Origin: Chionis minor
Taxonomy: Eukaryota; Chordata; Aves; Charadriiformes; Chionididae
Reading direction: 5' to 3'
Length of the DNA: 64,000 nt
Assembly: GCA_013398295.1 (NCBI GenBank)
Contig: VZSF01010488.1
Location: forward strand, 310,001-374,000
Position numbers and translations under genes: made by a program. This document shows, one piece after another, positions 23,346-36,500 of this stretch; position 1 is the stretch's first letter, and every line of letters begins with the position of its first letter. The notes under the pieces were generated by a model. That model was not told where the DNA came from, did not search any database, and saw only the letters and a list, made by a program, of their open reading frames with translations.

Positions 23346-26300
23346 TACTTATTATGATTCATGGAAACCTAGCTTTAAGACTTTTATATAGATTTTGCCC
23401 TTACAGGCAAAAAACAATAGAATGCAAATGTTTCCAGGCATATATAATATTTCATAAATCTCATCTGTATGTATCAGACATTTTCAATGCTTCAGTGACA
23501 AAGAAAAATTGTAGTATGATCAGCATACACATTTTAAATAGATTTTAAGAACTCTGTGATAGCATTTTCCAACATGGTCTTTGTACTGTGGTGAAAGAGC
23601 TGCCTAATAAAATCATTAGGGTGGTGCAATTGTGTGTTATATGATTGAAAAGTAGACTATAACAGAGGAAATGCCTATGGAATTTGCCAGCAATACAGGA
23701 TTACAAAAGCAAAACTATGTGTGGAAATGGTCTGGTAGGAACCTGTAGGAAGTTTATGAAGAATGTAGGGTAGAAAAAAAAAATTAGGTCTCAAGCAAAT
23801 TCAATAGCAAAACATACAGTCGGAATGCTGGGAAGACATTCCAGTCACAAATCTCTTGGAAGACCATTCTTACACTGCTATTGCATAACCACGTAAAATG
23901 CTGACCAAGGATGAGGCAGAAGAATATGGAAAGCCCTGCTAAGAATCTTCAGTCCAGGTGATGAAAGAGGAGAAATGAGAATCTGAGCTTGATTCATCAC
24001 GGTGATATTCCAGTTTTATAACAGTTGGCCTTCACTGAAATTGATAGTTTCATGAGTACAATTTCAACAGTGAATCATGCCGAGTACAAACTCAGTAGTG
24101 AGTTGTGTTTAGTTATTGAGTTAGAGCTTCCTTTGTTATGGCTGTTAGTTATGGCCTGCCCTTGGAGTCATAGTTTATTTGAGGTATGTTTCTGAATTAT
24201 TGTCAGACTGGACTTGATACTGTACATTAAAATTTGGCTGATGGCTCATTTTAATATTCATATGCATGATGCAACTGTAATTTGTCTTTATTCTGTTTTG
24301 ATTTAATTAAAGTTACCTACTGAATCATTTTTGCCTTCCCTTTTGCTTTCAGTGACCATTTCATGCCCCTCTTCTTTACCTAGTAATTACCGCTCTAGGC
24401 GGTTGTTAGATCCAGTTAGATTGAGTTCTTTTGTTACTAGTTTTGATTTGACAAGTCATATTGTTATCTCAAAATCAGCAGAAGAAACACTTGATACTCT
24501 TATAGGAGATTAGCATATCTTGCTACAGAAAAATTCTTATTCTTTTTCCCTTTTAATAAACAACTTCTAATGGGAAGAAAGCTGCAAATTGGCATCTCTG
24601 AGCCAAAGGAAGGGTAAATAGGTCATTGACCTTGAAAAAGAGTCACATGTAGAAATTAGGGCTATCACGTTGCATTTCATTAATAAGAGATTTTCTTCAG
24701 GAGGCAAAGTTTGCCCCTGCTCTCCTTTCACAGATCACCAATAGTTTTTTAATCAAGAAAAATTAGCTGAAGGTAGTGTCATTTATCTAGGGCTATATAA
24801 TGATCTTTACAAAGGTTTCCTGACTACAGTGTCATAACTGAAAGATCTCTGTGCTGGTTCTCTTATTTATTTGCTATTTCTGCCTACCTTAATGTCTGGC
24901 TATTGGGTTATGAAAATTAAAACTGAATATTACAGCTTGAGATGGCCTTTGAAATAACAGAATAGAACTCATCTCCTTCTAGTCCTTTCCTAAAACAAAT
25001 GCTGAGAGTACAGATCAACTTACAGAATGTCATAAAGTTCAATACATCTAGTCTTTGCTGAGCCAAGAGGAAAAAAAAAGTAAGATCAGAACACAATTGT
25101 GTAGCAGTAAGATTTTTGTAATCATTCAGCATTCAAATCAGCCATTACTCAATTAGATCTCTTCCTTTAAAAGTATACATTTTTCTGAAATATTGTTTTA
25201 GATATACATCTAAAAACATAAATTGTATTCTATAGACAAGAGCCAATTGCACCTGAAAATGAACAGTGCCATTTATGAACACGGATTAAGTGTATTTCTC
25301 GAGAAAATCAACTCAGGTTAAAACAGGAAGCTGTTTAAATGAGCTATTCCTGAATAAGCCGAAAAAAGGAGTGTGACTTGCAGGGTACTTGTTCAAAGTG
25401 CCAGAGTATAGTGGTACAGCTAAGACAGAAGGAATTCGGTGCTTTAAACAAAATCCCTCTGTCCATTCAAGGATTTGTTTTGTTTTGATTTAAAGAGTAA
25501 AAGTTTCCCTCTAAGCAAAGCCTAGAAATTCAAAGGTGTAATTCAAATCTATAAGCAAACACAATATTAAATTATGCAGGTGTGTTGTTAGATATCCTAA
25601 ACAAAACCCTCACTGCACTATTAGTCTAATCTGAATTTTAGGAAATATTACCTAGTTTTCACAGCATCTGACAGCACTAAGCACTTGAATTTAAAAAAAA
25701 AAAAACACAAACGAAAAAAAAACCCAAAAACCACACAACACGAAAGTATACTGATACTGAAATATATGTAGAATCCTTACACATACCTTTATGACACCAC
25801 CTTCTATTGTTTCTATGTCATCACTATGTAATTTCACTACATTATCAAATATTTGTACTTGGATACTAACTCTAGTTGTGCCAAAGGACACAGTCAATGG
25901 CAGTCCAAAAGACCTTACCACCGCAATCACGCCCAGCACCTGATAGCATCTCCACCACCACAGCTGCCAGCAGCAGAGGCTGATGAGACTCCAATCTCAC
26001 CCTGCTGCAGGTTACAAAAGCCCTGTGTTTTAGCAGAAGACTTGGATCAATCCTTTCAGGCCCAGAGTACTGGATTTTTGGAATTAGGCTGATTTTTCAG
26101 CAGCAGGCTTACTCCTTAGGCAAGTACCCAGGGACTTCTCCCAGACTGGAGACTCTGGCTGCCAATCTCTGCCCCAGGAGTTGGTTATCTTTCTGAATTA
26201 TGAGGAGAACCACTTGTTTGTCAGAATTTGATTTTTGAGATCCTCTTATATATTTCACATTTAGATTCTGACTGCATCTTAGTTGACTTCTTTATTCTTT

Positions 26301-29300
26301 CTTTATACCTATTTTGTACTCATATCTGCACATCATAAGATCACATCACCTGGAGCTATGACTTCTCCAGAGAGACAGAAACAGAAGAGATCTCATGCAT
26401 ACTTGCATAACAGCATACACACACACCTACGCGTATGCAAACCAAATGAAATGAGTATAATGCACAAACAGTATTGTTTCTGAAACAATAATGCACCTGA
26501 TGTCAAACAAAAATGCCCAAGAAGAAATAACATCATTGGTTTGGTAACTACACATACTCTGCATTTAGGGAGACTGACAAATTGAGAAAGGCTCACCTAC
26601 TTTGGAAAGGCTCCAAACCTTAAGTCCGATTCAGCTCATCATTAATGTCAGCTGAACTTCAGATGAAACTTCCTGTCCAGTTCCAGACTTTTTGCAAGAC
26701 TCCTTTGACTGACAAAAGAATGACACAGCACACTGTTCTCTCAGCTTTGCAGACCTCTATGGTGTTTATGTGTCCCAGAGTTCGTGGTCTGTTTTAGCAT
26801 GTCAAGGCAGCAGCGCCTGGATCCCTTTGAGCAAAGAGTGTAGTTTATGGCTATGGATGCCATGGAGGGCATTGGAATTTAAAAAAAAAAGATCATTTCC
26901 ATATTCCATGGTAAAGAGTGTTTACAGTCTGGTCCTATTAGATGTTCACTAAGTAATGAAAAATTCACACATGATTGAGTTCCACACTTCCTTACAGATT
27001 TCAGTTGAGTTTTCACTCTGAAGTAGTTTGAGGTTTTGACAGTGAGGTTCAGCTTGGGGTTTCAAAGCTATTACACTAGTGAAATGCTTGCACGAATCCC
27101 AAGAAAGAGAAACCACAAAATGCTGAAGGCCCAATTTTTAATCATTTATAATGCCTTTTCAAATCCTGGAATGGAATATATTCAATTTAACTATATAAAA
27201 TTTAGCACTTCACTATGTAGTAGTCTATGAAGGCACAGCTCTTTTCTACTTCTAAACCTGTTATAGAGGTTAAAATTGTTGCAAGTCAAATATAACTGTG
27301 TGATAAGGTCATATGGATAGTTATATAGTACTGATTGCAACTATACTCCACCATTCTAACATGGATGTCCCTGCTGCATGTTGTAAAGCACCCAAAATCT
27401 TTAGTGGATTTAATTTCAAAATACTTCTGAGACATACAAAGTGTTCTTACCTGTTTTTTACAGCTGGGAATGAAGGGCTAAGTTTGTCAAGCTACTGAGG
27501 CATCTAAAGTAGATTCTAGCTTCCCAGAATTTTTTAAATTTTCAAAATCATTGCTGCACTAAGGCACAAAAAGATGTGTATTCTGGAAGCAAAAAAAAAT
27601 GAGCACCTACACATCTGATAATCCTACCGTATCTAACCATACCCTTAAGCACATAAAAAAACCCTTTTGTCTTTTTAGTTCAAAGTCATTTGTTCAAGAC
27701 TTCACGGAAGGAAATGGTCACTAAACAGAAGATAGAAGATGACATATCCTGTATATCTGGTTGTTGTTCTTTCCCTGAGATACTTTTCTCTCATAGAATT
27801 TGCAAATGCACAGTTCATATATACAAAGACATGCTCACTCAGGAGCTGTGTAACCAGGAATATGGAGCTAAGTGAAGCTTGGCAAACGTATCTGAAACAC
27901 TGCAAAAGTGTCAAACAGATAAATTACGTGTTTAAACATAGCCATCTAGTGTCATTTTAGATACCCTAAGTTATCCGAGATATCTGATAACCTAAGAAAA
28001 CAAAAATGACTCTATGCAACTACATTTAAATACATGAATCTGCCTCTGGGCAGCTACCTGGACAACAGACTCCATTTATCCCACACTGTCCTGCTGATGC
28101 TCTTCATCTAACTAAAGCTACCTGGGCTGTGAGTTTCAGCTGAAGCATGAACATTTTGAATATCATCACAAATACTTATGAGCTGGTAAGACTTCCCGTC
28201 CTGCTTCTTGTGATTCTTGTCTGTTCAAATTCTGTTTATCCTAATTTGGGTCTTGACCTTGCAATTAACTATGACAGACTGTATTTCCATTCCCATGGAG
28301 AATTGCAGCAGCTCTGCACCGGTCCAGGGATTCAGTCACAGACCTGGTCCCCTCAGGACCAGTTACAAGATGTTCTGGGTCAGGAATAGATGACACTTAT
28401 GCGTCTTTACATTTAATACACAACCAATCAACAGTTCTTAAGCTGCTGGGGTGTTTGCCAAAACAGAAACTATGATTTTTCTTGAGAATTTGATCTCTAA
28501 AATGGAGAAATTTATCTTGGAAATCTATTCAATGCCAGCTTATGTCATTATTTCAGCTGGAGAAATTAATTTTATAATCTCCTGGATGTTGCCTCAATTG
28601 TAAATCAATTGTAAATAGATTCCTATCAGTTTGTGGCACCAGACAGCAATGTACACTTCAACTTTCAACTACAGAGTTTACCTGGTACAAACAGTATCAC
28701 ACACTTAATGCCAAAAAGAGTCGGCTGACCTGTTAGCAAAAGTCTGAACATCTATCTTACGAATTCACAAAAGCTTTTCTCTAGATGATATCAAGATCAA
28801 ACTCTAACATGGAGCATATTACAGCTAAAGGTGAACCACAGTGCTAAGATGAAATTGGAGCAAACCCTAGAAATTTAGGATGAATGCCTTTCCTAGCCAG
28901 ACTCCCCAACAGGACAGCTGTAGGGAACATTCATCACAGAAACCATTTTTAATTATTTTGGCCTTTAGGAATATCCATTCTACCATTTGGTTTTGTACAG
29001 AGACAGTGCATGACTGTAACATAAACGAAATCCTCAAACCTTGGGATTAATGCTACCATCACTTAACTTTTTAATTCACCCTGAAGATGCAAAAAAAAAG
29101 GGTTAACATGAAGGGATCAGCTGCATAACTCAATCAGGGCACAATTTTAACTATGTAAGTAATCCTATTCTTAAAGGCAAGATGAAAGGAAAGAATAATC
29201 TTTTATGAAACAGGGCAAGAGGGTGTTTCAATTGTTATCTAGATTAGAGAAGATCTTCATCAGTGGGTGCTCCCAGAAAGAATTCCCACTAACACAGCCT

Positions 29301-30384
29301 ACCTTGTGTCTCTGGAGACCTTCACTGAGCAAACGCAGTACATGAACCAAAGGGTCTTAGGGTTTAGAATTGCAGCCTACGCAAGAGGGAAGGCCAATTG
29401 TCATAGCAATAACTGAAGTGAAGATAAATTTCACAATTATATATAAACTAAAAAGAAATGGTGGAAGAAATGCAGGACTCATGTTATGACAGGGCCACTG
29501 TCCCCAGGACTTTTGTCCCCCCACCCTGTTCTACTGCCTCCTAAGTGACATCTAGACAAGATGAGGTGACTCCATGCAGAGTACTGCTCTTGCCTGGATA
29601 GGCTCGCTTGAGCTCCCCATGCAGGTTTTCTGAACCCACTTGCCTTTGCCCCAATCCATGTCATTAGTTCACCTGCCTGGAGCAGTAATTTGTGAAATTC
29701 CTTTTAAATTTGGGACAGACATAAGAAACAGAATGCGAAGGACACTATCCAGGACATGGGTGTGGATTCGCCTCCTTCTTGGGTATGTTAACTTGCTGGC
29801 TATTCCATATCCTTTTCTGCTCAGAAGGTGAAGAAGATCTGTGACCAAAAAAAAAAGGACAATGTAGTTTACTCTTGTAATGGAAGATCTGCAGTGTATT
29901 GTCTGGAAAATATCAGCAACAAACTCACCTAACCTACAATTTACCATGCATTATACAGGATCAAGAACAGTAGAGCAGATGGGTAATGATAACCATCTGC
30001 AGAAGAATAGGGTGCCAGCAAGATACAGTAGCAAACTTGGCGGAAGATGGAAGGTATAAACAGTGATCAAAAGAACTGAGAAATATCAAGAAATTTAAAG
30101 CAAAGTTACTGTCCTGTCTAAGTGTAATGGACGAGCTGTGAGTGTGAATAGAGGAACCATCTCAAAGGAAATAAAGATTATCTTGACATTATACTCAGAA
30201 AACAGAAATATTCTGTAAAAGACTTGGCTCCAGGTATCCACAAGATAAGGAGCTGGGTAAGGCCTTGATGGTGGATATCAGAGGCTGGTTGTTGCACTGT
30301 GGGATGGGTTGGAAGTCAAAAGGGACAGGATAAGAAGGGGAGGTACCTGCTCCAATAGATAAAGCTCCAGGGTGGCTTGAAGAG
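23346..30384. other. gene-free stretch
   Basis: No supported gene. The first few hundred bases could be further debris of the reverse-transcriptase fragment. An A-rich, C-spotted tract sits at 25694-25738. No open frame exceeds about 82 codons and none shows motifs. Confidence 0.45.
25694..25738. repeat. A-rich low-complexity tract
   Basis: A 13-base A run followed by A-rich sequence with scattered C (cacaaacgaaaaaaaaaccc). It is possibly an eroded retroposon tail, but the 5' neighbour is not recognised. Confidence 0.65.
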
Positions 30385-30606
30385 ACCTACCTGATCACAG
30401 TCCTAGTTCTGCTGCTAACTTTGTGCCTTCAGGCAATTAATTTTGTTTCTTTGTGATTCTGTTTCACTTCCTGTCTTCCCTGCCATCTATTTTGAACTGT
30501 ATGCTGTTTAGGATAGCAGCTGTTCTTACACAGTTCCTAGAACAATGGGGCTCTGATCTCATGGGAGTCTTCTAGATACTCCTAGAATAAAAATAATAAA
30601 TAATCT
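30385..30606 (+). mobile_element. old CORE-SINE/MIR-like element
   Basis: The segment agttctgctgctaactttgtg-ccttcaggcaa (about 30404-30436) fits the MIR/CORE-SINE core ('ctgccacttactagctgtgtgaccttgggcaa'), followed by tctgtttcacttcctgtctt. The 3' part, aactgtatgctgtttaggat, agcagctgttcttacacagt, tcctagaacaatggggctct, gatctcatgggagtcttcta, and aataaaaataataaataat, is the tail seen in many turtle, crocodilian and bird copies ('cctagcacaatggggtcctgatc...aataataaata'). The match is to remembered consensus. The element is non-coding and ancient. Confidence 0.65.
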
Positions 30607-32254
30607 TAATTTAGCAAATATTTATTGAGTTCTCTCAGGTATTATAACTAATTACTGCCATTTTCCCTTAAAGAAATAATCCATCACTCTGCTGATGATA
30701 AAAGAGCTTTTCAAACAATGGATTTAAAATCTATCTATTCAGAGAAATAATTTGTTCTTATTTCTTTCCTATCACTTTATGCAAATTGCTTCCTTGTGTG
30801 ACAACTCTAAACTCTCTAAACAGTGTGAACTAAACAAGTTTTGAGCAGGTTCAGATTCTGTACAATATAAAGATGCAGAGAGATATTTTCTATTTCTAAA
30901 GACGTTATGTACACAGAGTCTACATTCCACTTGTAAGTCATTACTAGAAGAGCTGAACTATGCAGGATATGACTATCTAACCACCTAATTTGACATTGAT
31001 ATATTAATAACATTGGTTTTATTTCTTAACTTTGTGATTACACTCCAGTAATTCTACGTAATGCATTTTTACCTAATGTGTCTTTTAGTAGTGTACCACA
31101 TAGCTTAACTACACTTTTGGTAGGCAAATGCACATTTTTAAGAGTAGCCACTTATTTCAAATGGATCAGTTTGAGAGTTTAAATTCAGTTATTCAAGGAC
31201 TTATTTTCCAGATTTAAATGAGACCTCACAGTCCATTCTCAAGAAAGAACCAGAAATTTCAGAAGTTTGGCACAGTACATGAGAGGTTTGCCTACCCAGA
31301 GATAGTTTACTTCTAGTTAGGAAGGGCTTGCTCTAGTTATCACTGGAAAGGTTCCCATGAATTTCAGCAGTACTCATCATGCACAGATGACTAAAAAGTA
31401 GAAATTCTCCTTCCTAGTAGAAATAATAGCCTAAGTGAACAAGGAGAAAAGTTTTATCTTTTGTCTACATATGTCAAACATCAGATGCATCAGTACAGAA
31501 AGACAAAAAAAAAATCATAAGCTTCAGCTCTACAAGCATAATGCCATGCAATGTGACTGAGAAGGAAATACTATAAATAAGTTCTTTCATTATTGATTTA
31601 TTTTGTGGAGAATTGAAATCCTGTTCTATCTATATGCAGCAATTTTAAATAGATATTATTTTGATATCAAACTGTTGGTATGCCTGCTGTAATTGGAATG
31701 AAAATTTTGGCTGATTTTCATAATTAAAAATTAATTTAGGGTAAAGGTTTAAGGAAACGGCCTTAGTGTAACAAAGGCTGGTGGCAATTCTAGTTGGAAT
31801 TTTAAAACGTTATCAATCTTTTATAGACAGCTCTATAATAGTCCCAGATGGTAAACCAGATTACCCTTCAGAGGATGCTAAAAAGAGAAAGCTATTGATA
31901 AAATAATTGAAGTAGTTCTTCATTAACCTATTCTGTAGGTATCATTAGTCTCAGGGACGATAACTTGATACTAATCTAATGACAGAGAACTAAAAACCCC
32001 ACATTACTTGGCAAATACTGCGGTGAGAGTGAACACACAGGCAATAACCACAGGTCAGGTAGTAAGATATGTGGTTTCACTTATTGTTTCATTCCCTGGA
32101 CTATCAAGGAACTGATAGTCTCTAAAACAACATCCATTCATCCCATATAATCGTATTCTTGGTGTGCAAGGCAGCGTGTAGGAATGGACTGAATTTCAGG
32201 GATTAGGAAACTGATTTCACCTTGGCTACTCTGAGGTGCATAACCTTCATCATT
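30607..32254. other. gene-free stretch
   Basis: No supported gene or repeat. Only short open frames are present. Confidence 0.5.
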
Positions 32255-32405
32255 TCATTGCATGACTGGCTTGCCCCTTTTGGCCTTATGCTGTCTAGTC
32301 TTCAAGCTCGGTGTGGCAGGTACTGTTTCTTAGTCTTTAGGCACACAGCTCCTAGTACAATACAGCCCTCAATCTCATTTGAAGTCCCTGGGTATTCTAA
32401 AACTA
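32255..32405 (+). mobile_element. second copy of the old retroposon tail
   Basis: The segment tctagtcttcaagctcggtg, tggcaggtactgtttcttag, ctcctagtacaatacagccc, tcaatctcatttgaagtccc follows block by block the tail of the element at 30385-30606 ('tgtaagctctttggggcagg-actgtctctta...cctagcacaatggggcc-ctgatctcagttggggcc'). It ends without a clear AATAA tail. It is strongly diverged and non-coding. Confidence 0.5.
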
Positions 32406-33526
32406 AAAACATACAGAATCAGGAGCTCCACCAAACTCACAACACACCACAACTCACAATACCTCCCGAGGCAGGTTACTTACAGACAGACCTGGGGACC
32501 TCATTCACTTCCCAAGTTTATATGGAGATGAAACCACATAAATGGGCTGAAACCCCATCCAGCCACTGGAAGAAGCAGCTGGTTCAGTCACAACTTTTTG
32601 TCACCACTGAAGTCCACATGAAGAAGATTAAAGGGAGAAAAAAGGAAATAGGGAAAGAAAGAAAATGGACATGAAGAGTGGCGAGACAGGTCAGTGAAGG
32701 TCTTTTTGTGTCTAGGGCTGCGGGCACTGGAAGGGTGGGACAGGATTGTTCTTGGTAAACAAGCCCAAGGAACACCGCCACAAAATAAAAGGGCCGTAGT
32801 ACTGCTCATGCAACACTTTCTTTGGCTTCATAAGATGTCTGACGGCCCAGACTTCTACACTTTAATTTTGCCTTAGGGAAAGGATGTTCTTATACACAAA
32901 CTCAGTTTTAGTTTGTTTTCAGCTGATTAGTTTTTGAAGCAAGCTCAGAATCAAATTACATCAAATTAACCAGTTCCACAACAGTGCTCCAATCTCCTGA
33001 ACTCCTGTTGATTGCAGTGAGTCCACAAGCATCAAAACAGGACTTGGAGCTTCTAATTACCTTTGAGAATTTAAGCTGATTCCTCTGGATCAGTTTAGTG
33101 TGGTTCCCATACACTCCCTCTGCTCATAAACCTGATTTTCATCCTATTCAACAATACAAATTAGAAGGACAGAGACAGGCTTGCACTTTCAGCCATGGGT
33201 TTCCAGTATCAGCATGACAATTACTTGCGCTTTTAATTTTGTACCCACTACAGGAAGTGAAGCTGCAATTATGTCAATATACTAAAAACTCGAATCAAAG
33301 GTCAGCAGGTTTTCCATGAAAATATTATTAAATATTATTAAAGTCTTTATAGATTCAGAGTTCTTACGGATCTTTCCAAGCAGTACAAAAACTTTCAGTT
33401 CAACAGAGACAATAACCGATAGCGGTAGTTATATTCTTTATAGCCTAATGACTATTTTTAATTTGTATCGGACCTGTACAATATAAAACTGTGTTTCTAA
33501 AGTTATGCAAAACTAGATGAGTATGA

Positions 33527-33549
33527 AACAAACAAGCAAACAAACAACC
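33527..33549. repeat. (CAAA)n microsatellite
   Basis: About five CAAA units with one substitution, followed by an A/C-rich tract to 33575. Confidence 0.75.
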
Positions 33550-36500
33550 GCCTCCCCCAAAAAAACCCACCCCACCATTTGAGTGTGAAGTTTGCTTAAA
33601 ATGTCCTTTTTTCTCATTTGTACAAACGCTGTCTCAAGATGGAACGCTTTCTTGACTGCAATGCTCAAAGGTACTCATTAAGTCCAGAGAAAAAGAGTTC
33701 AAATGAAATCTGTACATAACCTTTGCCCACAACACTTCTGAGGTTCAGACCTATTCACATAAGTTGGGAGGAGGGCTTGTTTGAATGGTTGGCTGGTGTC
33801 TTTGTGATTGTGCTACTCTGTGTCAGGTTGCCTGGCCGTTTATTTAACGCAGACTACAGTGCCTCAGTAGTAAAGCAGTTTGCAATGATTTTTTTGCCTT
33901 CAGAATATTTTAAAATTAAGGGACCATCACTTATCCCATTACACAGCTGGAGGATGGACACACACATGACTCGAGTCTGATGTGTTCAGTACCTAGTTTC
34001 TGTCATTGAGTACAGAATCAGAGCGTCATCACGGGGATCGTCCAGACTGAGTAAAGGTGGCAAAACTGCATCCAGATTTATTAAGACTGAAACATGGAAC
34101 ACAGACTTCTGCAGTGTTTTAAAGGAGGAAAGAACTTTCCTCATAACCTCGAGTAAACTGCTTCAAATAAGCAGGTAAATCCCACTCACTAATACCCTTC
34201 CAGACCTGGAAGGGTCTAGTGAAGGGCTAGTTGGGTCTTTGTACCTCTAGTCTGCAACAGGTATCCTAATTTTCCCATCAGTAAAAGTTTCCCTCTCCAC
34301 CCCTGTAGCTGACAGGATGTTTGACAGAGACTGTGAGAAGCTGGTCTCTGCTTCCAATGCACAGCGTCTCAGAGCTACTGATGCAGGCACTTAAAATACT
34401 AATCTAGAGCAAAATTACATTCCCTAGTGTATATGGTACATCACAGAAACAAATCCTAACTTCCTGAGTCCTGATCCTATACATTTGGCTGCGGTATCAT
34501 CTTTCCTGATGGGCTCTAAGTCAGTTTGAAAGGCTAGTCTCAGATGATGTCCATCTTAATTCTGCAGAGGGCTTAAAATTAAGGGAGCCTGATCTAGGAT
34601 GCGCTGAAAACACTAGGGAGTGATTTGCTATAGATATCAGCAGCCTTGATATTGCACAGAAACACACAGCCTGCTTGCAAAAATAAGAAAATCCTTTTCA
34701 GATGCATGTGCTCCATATACCTTTCAAGGCTGTAGAGATAAAAAAAGAAAACCAAAACCCACAACATGCCAACATCTCTCATTTTATTAGGAGACTTGTA
34801 AAAGTCTTTTTATAATTTAAATTTCCCATTCAGGTTGATTTATGGATTTCCCCCCTTGTTTATGGCCTTTTTAATGCTCCACTTTATAGAAGCCATGAAT
34901 ATATCAGGAGTTGCACCAAGGATCTCATATAAGTAGCTCAACATCAGCTGACAAAACAGCAGTCTGATTTAACAAGATTTTTTCTGCAGGTTCTCTCAAT
35001 CTGCTTTGCACCAATTACAGAAGGTAGGGTCAGGAAAAAGGCTTAACCCAGATTTTTTTGCAGAGCTTTTAGCAATGCCATGTTCAGAACTGTTTTCCTG
35101 ATCCCTATTATGTTGTTAGCCGAGCAGAGGGAAGAAACAGTTTAAAACATGTCACAGTAGGAGCTGTCTTAATATTAAACGTTAGATCACTGATGGCAGA
35201 TGTGAAATATTCCAGCTTTGTTGTAGTGTTTGAAGGCTTGTACAGAATTGTTAAATAAAGCAACATGATTTTACTTTCTTTTTCTTTTTTTAGAAAAATA
35301 AAATAAATATGAAGGCCTGCTTTGTTGGACTTTTTTTATAATTGGGTCATAGTAGGTCACTCCTAAATCTCCAGGCAATCAACAAGAACTATTTTTACAC
35401 AGATGCAAAGTACTATTATGAATATTCAAATATGATCTAATTAATTTTCTAAAAGCCAATGTCTTTTTCTGCCAGAGCACAGATTATCATAATTTTATCC
35501 TTCAAATTTGAGAAAGAAAAGTCATAAAAATCTAAATCATTAAACCTGTAAATTATGAAATGGAAGTCCCCTATAAGGATAATAACAAACAATTCACAGG
35601 CTTCTAAAGCTAGAGGGACAAAAATACCTTTAACTTTGTAAAACTTTGAGGTATAATCGTCTGATTTTTTTTTCCATAAACCGGTATGATTTTTATCGGG
35701 ACAACTCAGAGAAGCTTATGATCTATTTTTAAAATTCTTTAGGCTTCCACAACAAACCCTTTTTGATTTTTAATGTTTTGATCTTCATGTTGAAAAATCT
35801 GCAAGCTAATATATGTCACTATATAGGTGATAACAGTACACAGACGCACCAGCAATATAGAATAATTTCCCTATGTACAACAGATGCGAATTTTTATGTT
35901 TTGTTCCTGGTTACTACAGAAGGGAAAAATGCCAGCCCTGTGTATGACGGCAAACAATGTGGCTTCTGTCCTCAGCAGTAAATATACCTGGAATATGGTC
36001 AGAAGTGGCATTCAGCCTGACCATCCATCACCATTTTGATAGTTTGAAGTGCATCTGGTCCTTCGGAGTATATTTGCTGTGATTACCCAGTTCAAGTCTT
36101 TTCCAGCTATTGAATGTATCATCAAATGACAGCAATGAAAATAACTGCAGCCATTATTATAGGGTTTAGGACTCTGCCATCTGTTGAATATTAGCCTCTG
36201 CCTTTCCCCAACTGGCATGCTGTTGTGCCAAAATCGACACATAAGCAGTGTCACCATATTACACTTGTATATATTTGTATAGCTCTTTTGTTTCCACACA
36301 TCCCAAGGAATTCCACAAAACAGTGTTAATAGAGACAGCAATTACTAAGAAAACAGGTCAGACATAATAGAAGTAGTTCAAGCACTGACACCCAAGCACC
36401 ATGGAGTGCAAAGCTGGGGATGAGAGTCAATATTCACCATTGCAAGATACACATGCATGAAAAGCTAATGCAACCGTGTTAAGCGTATGTTAAGACCTGG

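Noticed and set aside
32222..32674. 150-codon plus-strand frame
   Set aside because: Its first third lies in an old retroposon tail and the rest has no motif. Best seen as chance.
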